Positions 11,029-23,380 of a stretch of DNA of 64,000 nt are shown here, piece by piece. The translations under genes were made by a program, and so were the position numbers. The notes below the pieces were generated by a model that was not told where the DNA came from, did not search any database, and was given only the letters and a program-made list of their open reading frames with translations. The DNA is from Rhea pennata (lineage: Eukaryota; Chordata; Aves; Rheiformes; Rheidae). The first letter of the stretch is position 1. Each line of letters begins with the position of its first letter. The stretch is from contig NC_084663.1 in the NCBI RefSeq assembly GCF_028389875.1, positions 208,661,876 to 208,725,875 of the forward strand. Direction: 5' to 3'.

Positions 11029-11130
11029 AATGTTCAGACCAGCTCGGAGGTCACCAGAGTGCACCTCCCCCAGGAAAGTGAAGGGTGAGAAGGCCGTGCT
11101 AGCAGGGAGCCAGTGCACTCAGCTGACAAA

Positions 11131-11136
11131 AATAAA
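11131..11136 (+). promoter_or_regulatory. Poly(A) signal, gene copy 2
   Basis: AATAAA at the same distance after the stop codon at 11026-11028. Confidence 0.6.
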
Positions 11137-12568
11137 GCCTTGCTTGTGGAGCAGAAGCTCGTGCAGTGCTCGCTTGTGGCCGAGGCCTCTTGACAAGCCC
11201 CTGGCTCCGGCAGGGCTGTTGTGGTGCCTGCGGACCTGCTGTCCTTGCAGTGTGTCTGAGCTGTATGTGTATGGGGGAAGGGAGGTAGAGAGGGCTGTGA
11301 ATCCTAACCTGACCTTGAACGCCATGAGGTGGTGAAGTGATTCCAGAATGCATATGTGGGAGGGTTGTGTTCTGGCAAGGCGGGGATTGATCTTCCAGAG
11401 CCTGGAGGAGTAGCCTCTGGCCATTTGTGGGTGTTTGGACTCTGGTTTTTGTGTTGCTGACCCCTCAGGGGGGCCTTGCCCAAGGAAAACCTGAGGAAGA
11501 AGCGAGGGGGGAAGGGGAATCGCCCTTGTTTGGATGACAAAGTGCCAGAGAGGTCTAAGTAAGAAGTCTCCCAGGAAGCACTGGGAGTGCTCTTCTGTTC
11601 TTTCTAAAACGTGGCTCCTCTGAGCGACTGGTGAAGGAAGAGCTGCCTGGGAAGACCTTGTGCCCTGAGACGCTCCTCCTGAGCCACAGAGAAAGCTCGG
11701 AGATGCTCTGGGGAGGAAGACGGAGGACCTGGGCAGGGCTCTGGCAGGCATGGGACCTGGGAGCAAGCCAGGAAGAGGGCAGGTAGCTGTAGAAGTAGGG
11801 GCACACGAGGACTTCGAGCACCCAAGCCTCTACTCAGAAGGGTGCTCGTGTGTGTCACACCCGCAGGCATCCTGTATGGCAGCAGGGTGCAAAATGCCAG
11901 GCCCTAGAAAGAGAGAGAGTGGAGTAGTACTGCTTGGGCTGTGGACGGAACTACCCAGGCTGTATTCAACACAAAACACAGCAGGTGGAAAGAGAGCTGA
12001 TTTCAGTGCATTACTTATGTTTTATGTAGCAGCCTTGTGTTACAGCATTCACCTGTGGGATGGGAGAAGCCCACAGCTTGTCCTGATGAGGCTGGGAAGG
12101 GGCTGAGCAAGGAATTGAAGAGGAACGATAGATTCCATGGACTTCACTGCTTTTAGGTTCTCATTGCTAACAATTTTCTCAAAGTAATCCAAAGACTTGA
12201 ATTTCACCCCCAAAGATGGAGACTCCAGGATCACGAGGCAGTCAGCTATTTCCCTACAAGATGTGTGCCATAGGCAACAGTTTTGGGCAAGGGAAGGCTT
12301 GAGGAAAGGGTTTGGTGATTGGCGCCAGCACAAACAATGTGGATGGTGGGTCTCACTTCTGCCCTAGTAACTTCTTCCCGCCACTTGTCAGCTCTGAAGA
12401 GCTGAGGGTCTCCCTTCACAGGATTCCTTCTCTCCGGGGCTGGGGCTGTCTAGAGGAGAAAGAGCAGTGTTTTCTGAAGGGAGTGGAGAGAGCAAATGCG
12501 GGGCAAAGCCCTGCACCGCCTCCCGGCTGGAGAGATGACAGTCTGCCTTTCAGGCTGCTCCGCTGGCC

Positions 12569-13189
12569 TTGGAGCGGGTGCCTCTCCTCCATCATTGCGA
12601 GAGGACACTGACACCGGCTTTCTGCACGAGGGCTCTCATAAGCATGCGCACAAGCATCTGTGGGCTTCTCTCAAGGATTCTTCTGTCAGAACAATTCTAC
12701 TTCATGCAAAAAGTAAAACCCTGTGTGCCTGACACAGGCTCCCCTATCTCCATCAGAAGCATGCTACTCTCAGCTGGCTTGCTCAGGCATTTGGACCACT
12801 AATTCGACCCTGGCCGTTCAGGTGATTCCTTTCAGGAAAAGAGTTGGCACAATTGTCAGTTCCCGCAGCCTTCATCCTCCAAATCCTTGGATGAAGACAT
12901 TGCTCCGTAAAAGCAGAAGAGGATCATGTTGCCTATCATCAGACCGTTAGGCCATTCCGTCCCAATGAAGTAGCACTGACCGCTACAGAGGCAAACAACG
13001 AGGTTTCCTTAGCAGGCCCTGGAAGTGGAACACTAGTGCGGAGCCAGTCTAAATGAGAAACTTCCAACCTAATCCCATCAGTTCAGGGAGTGCCAAGAAG
13101 GGCTTTCCGGTGAGCGAGCGCGAGGAACTGTGTGAGCAGTGCGACTGACTAACCAGTGCCGATTTCCAGTGTCTGTCTTCTGTGTAAAG
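12569..13189. repeat. 621-bp segment unique to long units (unit 3)
   Basis: Same segment as in unit 1, at an offset of 10767 bases. Confidence 0.85.
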
Positions 13190-13236
13190 TCTCTCCTGCC
13201 TCTCACAAGGAGGTGCTTGCTGGTTTTGCCTTTCAG

Positions 13237-16200
13237 GGACGGAGAGCGAGGCTTGTAGAACAACGTCCCTGTACCTGCTCAGATCTTTGGTTCGCTGTGA
13301 CCGTAAGTAACACTTGGAGGACAGTAAGGGGAGTGGTGTGGGCTTGACTGCACGCACACTAAACGTGGCCCAAGCTCCTCTCCCCGGTTCAACTGAGAAA
13401 GGTCACGCCAGTGGTGAGGCACAGAGATGCTAAGTGCTCACAAAGGTTGTGTTATCCAGGTGACTTGTGTTCTGCTGAACTGTACTGAAGCAGCTGAAGA
13501 ATCTGCCTGGAGAGTTAGAAGCCGGGCTGCCCCAGGGGCGACGTTTTAAGCTCAGGAAGGCTCCAAGCACAAACAGCAGCAAATTGCAGGGGAGATCCCA
13601 TCCCTCTAAGTCTGTCTGCGTGAGGCAGTCCCCGTAAAATAGTTGTGCCTGTAGAAGCGGAGTTGCTCACAGCTTCTGCTGCTTCTACTGACACCAGACT
13701 TCTGACCTGTGCTTTCTGCCGAGTTGTGCAGGATAGGGAGCCTTTGACCACGTTGTTGTTGAGAGGGCACTCTGCGGCAGCGTATCCGTATTTCTTTCAG
13801 CTCTGAGAATAAGAGAGAAAATGCGCCTGGTTGTGAAGGCAGTGGGATCTGTGTTTGGAGACCACCGGAGTAAGGTGAGGTGGTTGCGGAAGGGATGGTA
13901 CCGCGGTGAGTGGCAGCAAAAGCACTTCCCTCTGTGTCGACCCTGGCAAGGAAGTGAGAGTAGGGTGCTATTCTGGACCTAGCCCAGGTTTCCGGCTCTG
14001 TCCTGCTAGCAGCAGAGCTACTGTGAGGAGGGGGCCTTGGGGACTGCCTTGTCCAGTGGCTGGGACTGCCGAATGAGCAGCTGGGCACATCTTCCGGGTG
14101 ATGGTTGACGAGCTCTAAGTGGAGCCTTGCAAAGAGGCGGGAGAGAGACTGCCGAGGGGAAGGGGCATGCCGCATTCTTGCATTGGCTAAAGAGGAGGCC
14201 TGGCGGTGAAGCCCAGCAGTGAAACCAGAAGCTAAGAAATCTTCTGCCTCCTTGTCAGCCCTCCACAGATCCTAGGGACTTTATGTGTATACCGGTGAGA
14301 GGCAGCTTTCCTTGAGCTTTTGGCGAGAAGGACTAATCGCTCCCCTCCTTGGCAATCGCTCCCTGGCAGGTGAAGGCTGCGATCCTCTCTTTCATGAAGG
14401 AGCTGTTCCGCTCTGGTGTGGAGAACTGTTTGGCGTGGGGCATGGTGGCCTATATTTTCACAGAGTTCAGTCGGGCCACCAGCAGGCTGGTAAGAGCGGA
14501 CCTTGACGGTTTGGACTGTGTTCTGCGCCCTTTGTGTGTTGATGGCTCCACTGAGGCTGTGGAGGCGCCCAGGCTCTGGAGTCCCGGGTGTCACAAACTG
14601 ATTGGCATCCAAAGGGGCATGCCCCATGGGTATCTCTACCGCAAAAGACAGCAAAAGACAGATGCATGGGCTAAGCAGGACAAGCTGGAAAAGCCCTCTG
14701 ATTGTTTCCTTGTCCTCTGCCCCTCCCAAGCCTCTCCTGTCCTCTCAAGAAGTCTGGGGCTCTGTGTCCTTTCAGGAAGCAAAGGGGCCATTGGCAAATG
14801 GCTTTCTTGAGTGTTGACAGCCGGCTCCGCAGCGGGGAAATCCTCGTAGATGGTTCGCTAGAAGAGTGACTTGCTGAAGATCTTAATTCTGCCTGGGCCT
14901 TTTCTCGCCAAGAGGAATTCTTGGTTATTCATTTGCTATGAGGCTGCTGCAGGCCTCATATGGCTGCATGGAGAAAAGCGGAAAGGACTCCCACTCCCAC
15001 TTCCTCCTCCTCCTCCTCCTCCTCGCTGAGGCCAGTCGTGCTGTATTTCCAGTGCAGCAAAAGAGCGTGACTCCTCTGGAGAACACAGTTCCTTGCATTT
15101 CCTTTGGTGTCACTACAAGAGTGCTCGTGCCACGGAGCACCTCCTGTGCTTAATACACAATCTCCGTGACTGGGCTGTGCATCCAGACAGGCAGTGGCTC
15201 TCTGTGGCTCCATTCTGTGTAGCTTTTCCTGCAGCAAGGGATCTGCCACGCTGTTTCCCCCTGTCTTCTCGCCAGCACACTCTAAGGCTTCCCATTCTTG
15301 TCTTTTCTCAGGTGACGTGTGCTCCCAAATCAAAAGCCCCTACTTTCTCCTCCTGAAACCCCTAGCCTCCAACTGAAGAAAGAGGAACCGAGGGGAGTGT
15401 GTGCAAACGTCTGTCTTGCAGGAGTCAAGAGACCTATCTGAGAGGGAAGCGCTGGAAGAAAGCACGCTTCAAAGTCTGTGCTTGCAAGTCCTTCACTCTC
15501 TGGACATCTCAGCGAGCGGGATGGCGAGAGTAAGTTGTCTGAGCACCGGGTGCTCCTTCTGGCCTTGAGGATGCTTTCTTCTAGCCCTCGTCCTCTCCAC
15601 TGAGAAGCTCTTCAGAGCCTGAGGCTGCGAGAAGGTCATGTCAGAGGGGAGGGGAAAGAGCGTCTTGTGAGTTACAACGCAAGAGGTGGGCTCAAGTGAA
15701 GATCAGGGCAGTGGCCTGGAACGAGAAGAGGTAGAGGAGAAAGGCCAGGAGAGATGGGAAGTGGCAGCGTGGAGCAGGGGCATTGGTGGTTCAGTGGTAG
15801 AATTCTCGCCCGCCACGCGGGAGGCCCGGGTTCGATTCCCGGCCAATGCAGCGTTCCTATTTAGCTCCGGAAGTGCAGCTTACGGGAGTGGACGGTGTGG
15901 TGGATTGAGAGCTGGCCGGAAGGCAGAGCTCGGAGGGCTCTCCTCAGCGGTGCAGAGTCTAGTTGGAAGCCTGTGGCTGCTACGGGGTCCAGTCTTGTTC
16001 AACTTATTCCTCAGTGACATGGGTGAAGGGACAGAGAGCCTGCCCAGCAAGTTTACTGATGATCCCCAAAGCCCATCACCAATGTCGGAGATGCGTCAGA
16101 GACTAGCCTGGGAACCGGGGCTACCATGGGAAGTGTCTTGATGTGTACACATTTGCACGGTGTGAGTAGGTGTGATCCTGGAGAACGCAGATGCCTGGTG

Positions 16201-16721
16201 GCTGAGAGCGCAGGAAATGAGTCTTCTAAGTACGGGTAGGTTACAACTGCCCATCCTGCACTCCACTGCCTCCTAGTCTGGGCAAAGACATCAGCACCTT
16301 CTGCTGCCCTCTGCTGCCCCTTCTCTCTGGTGTGCTGCCCCAAACCTTGGCTAGGGAGTGGCTTAATCCCAGGTGAATGTGGACTCAGAACTCTTGCATC
16401 CCCAGCCTAGTTCCTGCTAAAGCAAGAATGCCTTTTGCATGGAAGCAGACTTGGGGGAAGTTGTCAAGCTCTTGAGAACATAGGCCTTTTCCCCCACCCC
16501 CCTGCAGGAGTGAGGCCTGGGGAGGCTTTCCAGCTGTCTCAAGTGATGCGCTCTGTGCTCAGAGAGCCAGGGAAGTTGAGACCAGTGTGTCATGGGCTTT
16601 GACAGTCGTTGATGCATCTGCCTGTGTTGTTTCAGCTCTGCAGTTGATGCAGGAAGACCATCATCCCAGTGTGCAGCAGGCAGCAGCTCAGGTCCTCAGA
16701 GACAACTGGCCAGAGCTGTGA
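13237..16721 (+). CDS. HEAT-type gene copy 3, spliced, 5' end unknown
   Basis: The exons are 13237-13302, 13801-13874, 14370-14489, 15422-15529 and 16644-16721. It has the same exons, phases and splice sites as copy 1 at an offset of 10767. I see no coding difference among copies in the exons I can compare, which means recent duplication, homogenisation or constraint. Sequence alone cannot separate these. Confidence 0.5.
15780..15850 (+). tRNA. tRNA-Gly(GCC), unit 3, C at position 33
   Basis: Identical to the unit 1 gene, with C at 15811 before anticodon GCC. Confidence 0.9.
15887..16071 (+). mobile_element. CR1 LINE fragment in unit 3
   Basis: Same fragment as in unit 1. Confidence 0.8.
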
Positions 16722-16823
16722 AATGTTCAGACCAGCTCGGAGGTCACCAGAGTGCACCTCCCCCAGGAAAGTGAAGGGTGAGAAGGCCGTGCTAGCAGGG
16801 AGCCAGTGCACTCAGCTGACAAA

Positions 16824-16829
16824 AATAAA
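16824..16829 (+). promoter_or_regulatory. Poly(A) signal, gene copy 3
   Basis: AATAAA at the same distance after the stop codon at 16719-16721. Confidence 0.6.
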
Positions 16830-18308
16830 GCCTTGCTTGTGGAGCAGAAGCTCGTGCAGTGCTCGCTTGTGGCCGAGGCCTCTTGACAAGCCCCTGGCTC
16901 TGGCAGGGCTGTTGTGGTGCCTGCGGACCTGCTGTCCTTGCAGTGTGTCTGAGCTGTATGTGTATGGGGGAAGGGAGGTAGAGAGGGCTGTGAATCCTAA
17001 CCTGACCTTGAACGCCATGAGGTGGTGAAGTGATTCCAGAATGCATATGTGGGAGGGTTGTGTTCTGGCAAGGCGGGGATTGATCTTCCAGAGCCTGGAG
17101 GAGTAGCCTCTGGCCATTTGTGGGTGTTTGGACTCTGGTTTTTGTGTTGCTGACCCCTCAGGGGGGCCTTGCCCAAGGAAAACCTGAGGAAGAAGCGAGG
17201 GGGGAAGGGGAATCGCCCTTGTTTGGATGACAAAGTGCCAGAGAGGTCTAAGTAAGAAGTCTCCCAGGAAGCACTGGGAGTGCTCTTCTGTTCTTTCTAA
17301 AACGTGGCTCCTCTTAGCGACTGGTGAAGGAAGAGCTGCCTGGGAAGACCTTGTGCCCTGAGACGCTCCTCCTGAGCCACAGAGAAAGCTCGGTGATGCT
17401 CTGGGGAGGAAGACGGAGGACCTGGGCAGGGCTCTGGCAGGCATGGGACCTGGGAGCAAGCCAGGAAGAGGGCAGGTAGCTGTAGAAGTAGGGGCACACG
17501 AGGACTTCGAGCACCCAAGCCTCTACTCAGAAGGGTGCTCGTGTGTGTCACACCCGCAGGCATCCTGTATGGCAGCAGGGTGCAAAATGCCAGGCCCTAG
17601 AAAGAGAGAGAGTGGAGTAGTACTGCTTGGGCTGTGGACGGAACTACCCAGGCTGTATTCAACACAAAACACAGCAGGTGGAAAGAGAGCTGATTTCAGT
17701 GCATTACTTATGTTTTATGTAGCAGCCTTGTGTTACAGCATTCACCTGTGGGATGGGAGAAGCCCACAGCTTGTCCTGATGAGGCTGGGAAGGGGCTGAG
17801 CAAGGAATTGAAGAGGAACGATAGATTCCATGGACTTCACTGCTTTTAGGTTCTCATTGCTAACAATTTTCTCAAAGTAATCCAAAGACTTGAATTTCAC
17901 CCCCAAAGATGGAGACTCCAGGATCACGAGGCAGTCAGCTATTTCCCTACAAGATGTGTGCCATAGGCAACAGTTTTGGGCAAGGGAAGGCTTGAGGAAA
18001 GGGTTTGGTGATTGGCCCCAGCACAAACAAAGTGGATGGTGGGTCTCACTTCTGCCCTAGTAACTTCTTCCTGCCACTTGTCAGCTCTGAAGAGCTGAGG
18101 GTCTCCCTTCACAGGATTCCTTCTCTCCGGGGCTGGGGCTGTCTAGAGGAGAAAGAGCAGTGTTTTCTGAAGGGAGTGGAGAGAGCAAATGCGGGGCAAA
18201 GCCCTGCACCGCCTCCCGGCTGGAGAGATGACAGTCTGCCTTTCAGGCTGCTCCGCTGGCCTCTCTCCTGCCTCTCACAAAGAGGCGCTTGCTGGTTTTG
18301 CCTTTCAG

Positions 18309-21300
18309 GGACGGAGAGCGAGGCTTGTAGAACAACGTCCCTGTACCTGCTCAGATCTTTGGTTCGCTGTGACCGTAAGTAACACTTGGAGGACAGTAAG
18401 GGGAGTGGTGTGGGCTTGACTGCACGCACACTAAACGTGGCCCAAGCTCCTCTCCCCGGTTCAACTGAGAAAGGTCACGCCAGTGGTGAGGCACAGAGAT
18501 GCTAAGTGCTCACAAAGGTTGTGTTATCCAGGTGACTTGTGTTCTGCTGAACTGTACTGAAGCAGCTGAAGAATCTGCCTGGAGAGTTAGAAGCCGGGCT
18601 GCCCCAGGGGCGACGTTTTAAGCTCAGGAAGGCTCCAAGCACAAACAGCAGCAAATTGCAGGGGAGATCCCATCCCTCTAAGTCTGTCTGCGTGAGGCAG
18701 TCCCCGTAAAATAGTTGTGCCTGTAGAAGCGGAGTTGCTCACAGCTTCTGCTGCTTCTACTGACACCAGACTTCTGACCTGTGCTTTCCGCCGAGTTGTG
18801 CAGGATAGGGAGCCTTTGACCACGTTGTTGTTGAGAGGGCACTCTGCGGCAGCGTATCCGTATTTCTTTCAGCTCTGAGAATAAGAGAGAAAATGCGCCT
18901 GGTTGTGAAGGCAGTGGGATCTGTGTTTGGAGACCACCGGAGTAAGGTGAGGTGGTTGCGGAAGGGATGGTACCGCGGTGAGTGGCAGCAAAAGCACTTC
19001 CCTCTGTGTCGACCCTGGCAAGGAAGTGAGAGTAGGGTGCTATTCTGGACCTAGCCCAGGTTTCCGGCTCTGTCCTGCTAGCAGCAGAGCTACTGTGAGG
19101 AGGGGGCCTTGGGGACTGCCTTGTCCAGTGGCTGGGACTGCCGAATGAGCAGCTGGGCACATCTTCCGGGTGATGGTTGACGAGCTCTAAGTGGAGCCTT
19201 GCAAAGAGGCGGGAGAGAGACTGCCGAGGGGAAGGGGCATGCCGCATTCTTGCATTGGCTAAAGAGGAGGCCTGGCGGTGAAGCCCAGCAGTGAAACCAG
19301 AAGCTAAGAAATCTTCTGCCTCCTTGTCAGCCCTCCACAGATCCTAGGGACTTTATGTGTATACCGGTGAGAGGCAGCTTTCCTTGAGCTTTTGGCGAGA
19401 AGGACTAATCGCTCCCCTCCTTGGCAATCGCTCCCTGGCAGGTGAAGGCTGCGATCCTCTCTTTCATGAAGGAGCTGTTCCGCTCTGGTGTGGAGAACTG
19501 TTTGGCGTGGGGCATGGTGGCCTATATTTTCACAGAGTTCAGTCGGGCCACCAGCAGGCTGGTAAGAGCGGACCTTGACGGTTTGGACTGTGTTCTGCGC
19601 CCTTTGTGTGTTGACGGCTCCACTGAGGCTGTGGAGGCGCCCAGGCTCTGGAGTCCCGGGTGTCACAAACTGATTGGCATCCAAAGGGGCATGCCCCATG
19701 GGTATCTCTACCGCAAAAGACAGCAAAAGACAGATGCATGGGCTAAGCAGGACAAGCTGGAAAAGCCCTCTGATTGTTTCCTTGTCCTCTGCCCCTCCCA
19801 AGCCTCTCCTGTCCTCTCAAGAAGTCTGGGGCTCTGTGTCCTTTCAGGAAGCAAAGGGGCCATTGGCAAATGGCTTTCTTGAGTGTTGACAGCCGGCTCC
19901 GCAGCGGGGAAATCCTCGTAGATGGTTCGCTAGAAGAGTGACTTGCTGAAGATCTTAATTCTGCCTGGGCCTTTTCTCGCCAAGAGGAATTCTTGGTTAT
20001 TCATTTGCTATGAGGCTGCTGCAGGCCTCATATGGCTGCATGGAGAAAAGCGGAAAGGACTCCCACTCCCACTTCCTCCTCCTCCTCCTCCTCCTCGCTG
20101 AGGCCAGTCGTGCTGTATTTCCAGTGCAGCAAAAGAGCGTGACTCCTCTGGAGAACACAGTTCCTTGCATTTCCTTTGGTGTCACTACAAGAGTGCTCGT
20201 GCCACGGAGCACCTCCTGTGCTTAATACACAATCTCCGTGACTGGGCTGTGCATCCAGACAGGCAGTGGCTCTCTGTGGCTCCATTCTGTGTAGCTTTTC
20301 CTGCAGCAAGGGATCTGCCACGCTGTTTCCCCCTGTCTTCTCGCCAGCACACTCTAAGGCTTCCCATTCTTGTCTTTTCTCAGGTGACGTGTGCTCCCAA
20401 ATCAAAAGCCCCTACTTTCTCCTCCTGAAACCCCTAGCCTCCAACTGAAGAAAGAGGAACCGAGGGGAGTGTGTGCAAACGTCTGTCTTGCAGGAGTCAA
20501 GAGACCTATCTGAGAGGGAAGCGCTGGAAGAAAGCACGCTTCAAAGTCTGTGCTTGCAAGTCCTTCACTCTCTGGACATCTCAGCGAGCGGGATGGCGAG
20601 AGTAAGTTGTCTGAGCACCGGGTGCTCCTTCTGGCCTTGAGGATGCTTTCTTCTAGCCCTTGTCCTCTCCACTGAGAAGCTCTTCAGAGCCTGAGGCTGC
20701 GAGAAGGTCATGTCAGAGGGGAGGGGAAAGAGCGTCTTGTGAGTTACAACGCAAGAGGTGGGCTCAAGTGAAGATCAGGGCAGTGGCCTGGAACGAGAAG
20801 AGGTAGAGGAGAAAGGCCAGGAGAGATGGGAAGTGGCAGCGTGGAGCAGGGGCATTGGTGGTTCAGTGGTAGAATTCTCGCCCGCCACGCGGGAGGCCCG
20901 GGTTCGATTCCCGGCCAATGCAGCGTTCCTATTTAGCTCCGGAAGTGCAGCTTACGGGAGTGGACGGTGTGGTGGATTGAGAGCTGGCCGGAAGGCAGAG
21001 CTCGGAGGGCTCTCCTCAGCGGTGCAGAGTCTAGTTGGAAGCCTGTGGCTGCTACGGGGTCCAGTCTTGTTCAACTTATTCCTCAGTGACATGGGTGAAG
21101 GGACAGAGAGCCTGCCCAGCAAGTTTACTGATGATCCCCAAAGCCCATCACCAATGTCGGAGATGCGTCAGAGACTAGCCTGGGAACCGGGGCTACCATG
21201 GGAAGTGTCTTGATGTGTACACATTTGCACGGTGTGAGTAGGTGTGATCCTGGAGAACGCAGATGCCTGGTGGCTGAGAGCGCAGGAAATGAGTCTTCTA

Positions 21301-21793
21301 AGTACGGGTAGGTTACAACTGCCCATCCTGCACTCCACTGCCTCCTAGTCTGGGCAAAGACATCAGCACCTTCTGCTGCCCTCTGCTGCCCCTTCTCTCT
21401 GGTGTGCTGCCCCAAACCTTGGCTAGGGAGTGGCTTAATCCCAGGTGAATGTGGACTCAGAACTCTTGCATCCCCAGCCTAGTTCCTGCTAAAGCAAGAA
21501 TGCCTTTTGCATGGAAGCAGACTTGGGGGAAGTTGTCAAGCTCTTGAGAACATAGGCCTTTTTCCCCACCCCCCTGCAGGAGTGAGGCCTGGGGAGGCTT
21601 TCCAGCTGTCTCAAGTGATGCGCTCTGTGCTCAGAGAGCCAGGGAAGTTGAGACCAGTGTGTCACGGGCTTTGACAGTCGTTGATGCATCTGCCTGTGTT
21701 GTTTCAGCTCTGCAGTTGATGCAGGAAGACCATCATCCCAGTGTGCAGCAGGCAGCAGCTCAGGTCCTCAGAGACAACTGGCCAGAGCTGTGA
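18309..21793 (+). CDS. HEAT-type gene copy 4, spliced, 5' end unknown
   Basis: The exons are 18309-18374, 18873-18946, 19442-19561, 20494-20601 and 21716-21793. It is in a short unit and has the same predicted product. Its terminal exon lies in unit 5 and is followed by an AATAAA at 21896-21901. Confidence 0.5.
20852..20922 (+). tRNA. tRNA-Gly(GCC), unit 4, C at position 33
   Basis: Identical to the unit 1 gene, with C at 20883 before anticodon GCC. Confidence 0.9.
20959..21143 (+). mobile_element. CR1 LINE fragment in unit 4
   Basis: Same fragment as in unit 1. Confidence 0.8.
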
Positions 21794-21895
21794 AATGTTC
21801 AGACCAGCTCGGAGGTCACCAGAGTGCACCTCCCCCAGGAAAGTGAAGGGTGAGAAGGCCGTGCTAGCAGGGAGCCAGTGCACTCAGCTGACAAA

Positions 21896-21901
21896 AATAA
21901 A
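21896..21901 (+). promoter_or_regulatory. Poly(A) signal, gene copy 4
   Basis: AATAAA at the same distance after the stop codon at 21791-21793. Confidence 0.6.
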
Positions 21902-23380
21902 GCCTTGCTTGTGGAGCAGAAGCTCGTGCAGTGCTCGCTTGTGGCCGAGGCCTCTTGACAAGCCCCTGGCTCTGGCAGGGCTGTTGTGGTGCCTGCGGAC
22001 CTGCTGTCCTTGCAGTGTGTCTGAGCTGTATGTGTATGGGGGAAGGGAGGTAGAGAGGGCTGTGAATCCTAACCTGACCTTGAACGCCATGAGGTGGTGA
22101 AGTGATTCCAGAATGCATATGTGGGAGGGTTGTGTTCTGGCAAGGCGGGGATTGATCTTCCAGAGCCTGGAGGAGTAGCCTCTGGCCATTTGTGGGTGTT
22201 TGGACTCTGGTTTTTGTGTTGCTGACCCCTCAGGGGGGCCTTGCCCAAGGAAAACCTGAGGAAGAAGCGAGGGGGGAAGGGGAATCGCCCTTGTTTGGAT
22301 GACAAAGTGCCAGAGAGGTCTAAGTAAGAAGTCTCCCAGGAAGCACTGGGAGTGCTCTTCTGTTCTTTCTAAAACGTGGCTCCTCTGAGCGACTGGTGAA
22401 GGAAGAGCTGCCTGGGAAGACCTTGTGCCCTGAGACGCTCCTCCTGAGCCACAGAGAAAGCTCGGTGATGCTCTGGGGAGGAAGACGGAGGACCTGGGCA
22501 GGGCTCTGGCAGGCATGGGACCTGGGAGCAAGCCAGGAAGAGGGCAGGTAGCTGTAGAAGTAGGGGCACACGAGGACTTCGAGCACCCAAGCCTCTACTC
22601 AGAAGGGTGCTCGTGTGTGTCACACCCGCAGGCATCCTGTATGGCAGCAGGGTGCAAAATGCCAGGCCCTAGAAAGAGAGAGAGTGGAGTAGTACTGCTT
22701 GGGCTGTGGATGGAACTACCCAGGCTGTATTCAACACAAAACACAGCAGGTGGAAAGAGAGCTGATTTCAGTGCATTACTTATGTTTTATGTAGCAGCCT
22801 TGTGTTACAGCATTCACCTGTGGGATGGGAGAAGCCCACAGCTTGTCCTGATGAGGCTGGGAAGGGGCTGAGCAAGGAATTGAAGAGGAACGATAGATTC
22901 CATGGACTTCACTGCTTTTAGGTTCTCATTGCTAACAATTTTCTCAAAGTAATCCAAAGACTTGAATTTCACCCCCAAAGATGGAGACTCCAGGATCACG
23001 AGGCAGTCAGCTATTTCCCTACAAGATGTGTGCCATAGGCAACAGTTTTGGGCAAGGGAAGGCTTGAGGAAAGGGTTTGGTGATTGGCGCCAGCACAAAC
23101 AATGTGGATGGTGGGTCTCACTTCTGCCCTAGTAACTTCTTCCTGCCACTTGTCAGCTCTGAAGAGCTGAGGGTCTCCCTTCACAGGATTCCTTCTCTCC
23201 GGGGCTGGGGCTGTCTAGAGGAGAAAGAGCAGTGTTTTCTGAAGGGAGTGGAGAGAGCAAATGCGGGGCAAAGCCCTGCACCGCCTCCCGGCTGGAGAGA
23301 TGACAGTCTGCCTTTCAGGCTGCTCCGCTGGCCTCTCTCCTGCCTCTCACAAAGAGGCGCTTGCTGGTTTTGCCTTTCAG

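Larger units (their letters stand above)
10768..16460 (+). repeat. Array unit 3, long type (A)
   Basis: This is the long form. It is almost identical to unit 1 at an offset of 10767 bases along its whole length, including the 621-bp segment (here 12569-13189). Units 1+2 and 3+4 therefore behave as two copies of one dimer. Confidence 0.95.
16461..21532 (+). repeat. Array unit 4, short type (B)
   Basis: This is the short form. Its left part matches unit 2. From about 19600 onward it carries variants shared with unit 5 rather than unit 2, for example GTTGACGG near 19613 and CCCTTGTCC near 20660. This is a sign of gene conversion or crossover between units 4 and 5. Confidence 0.95.
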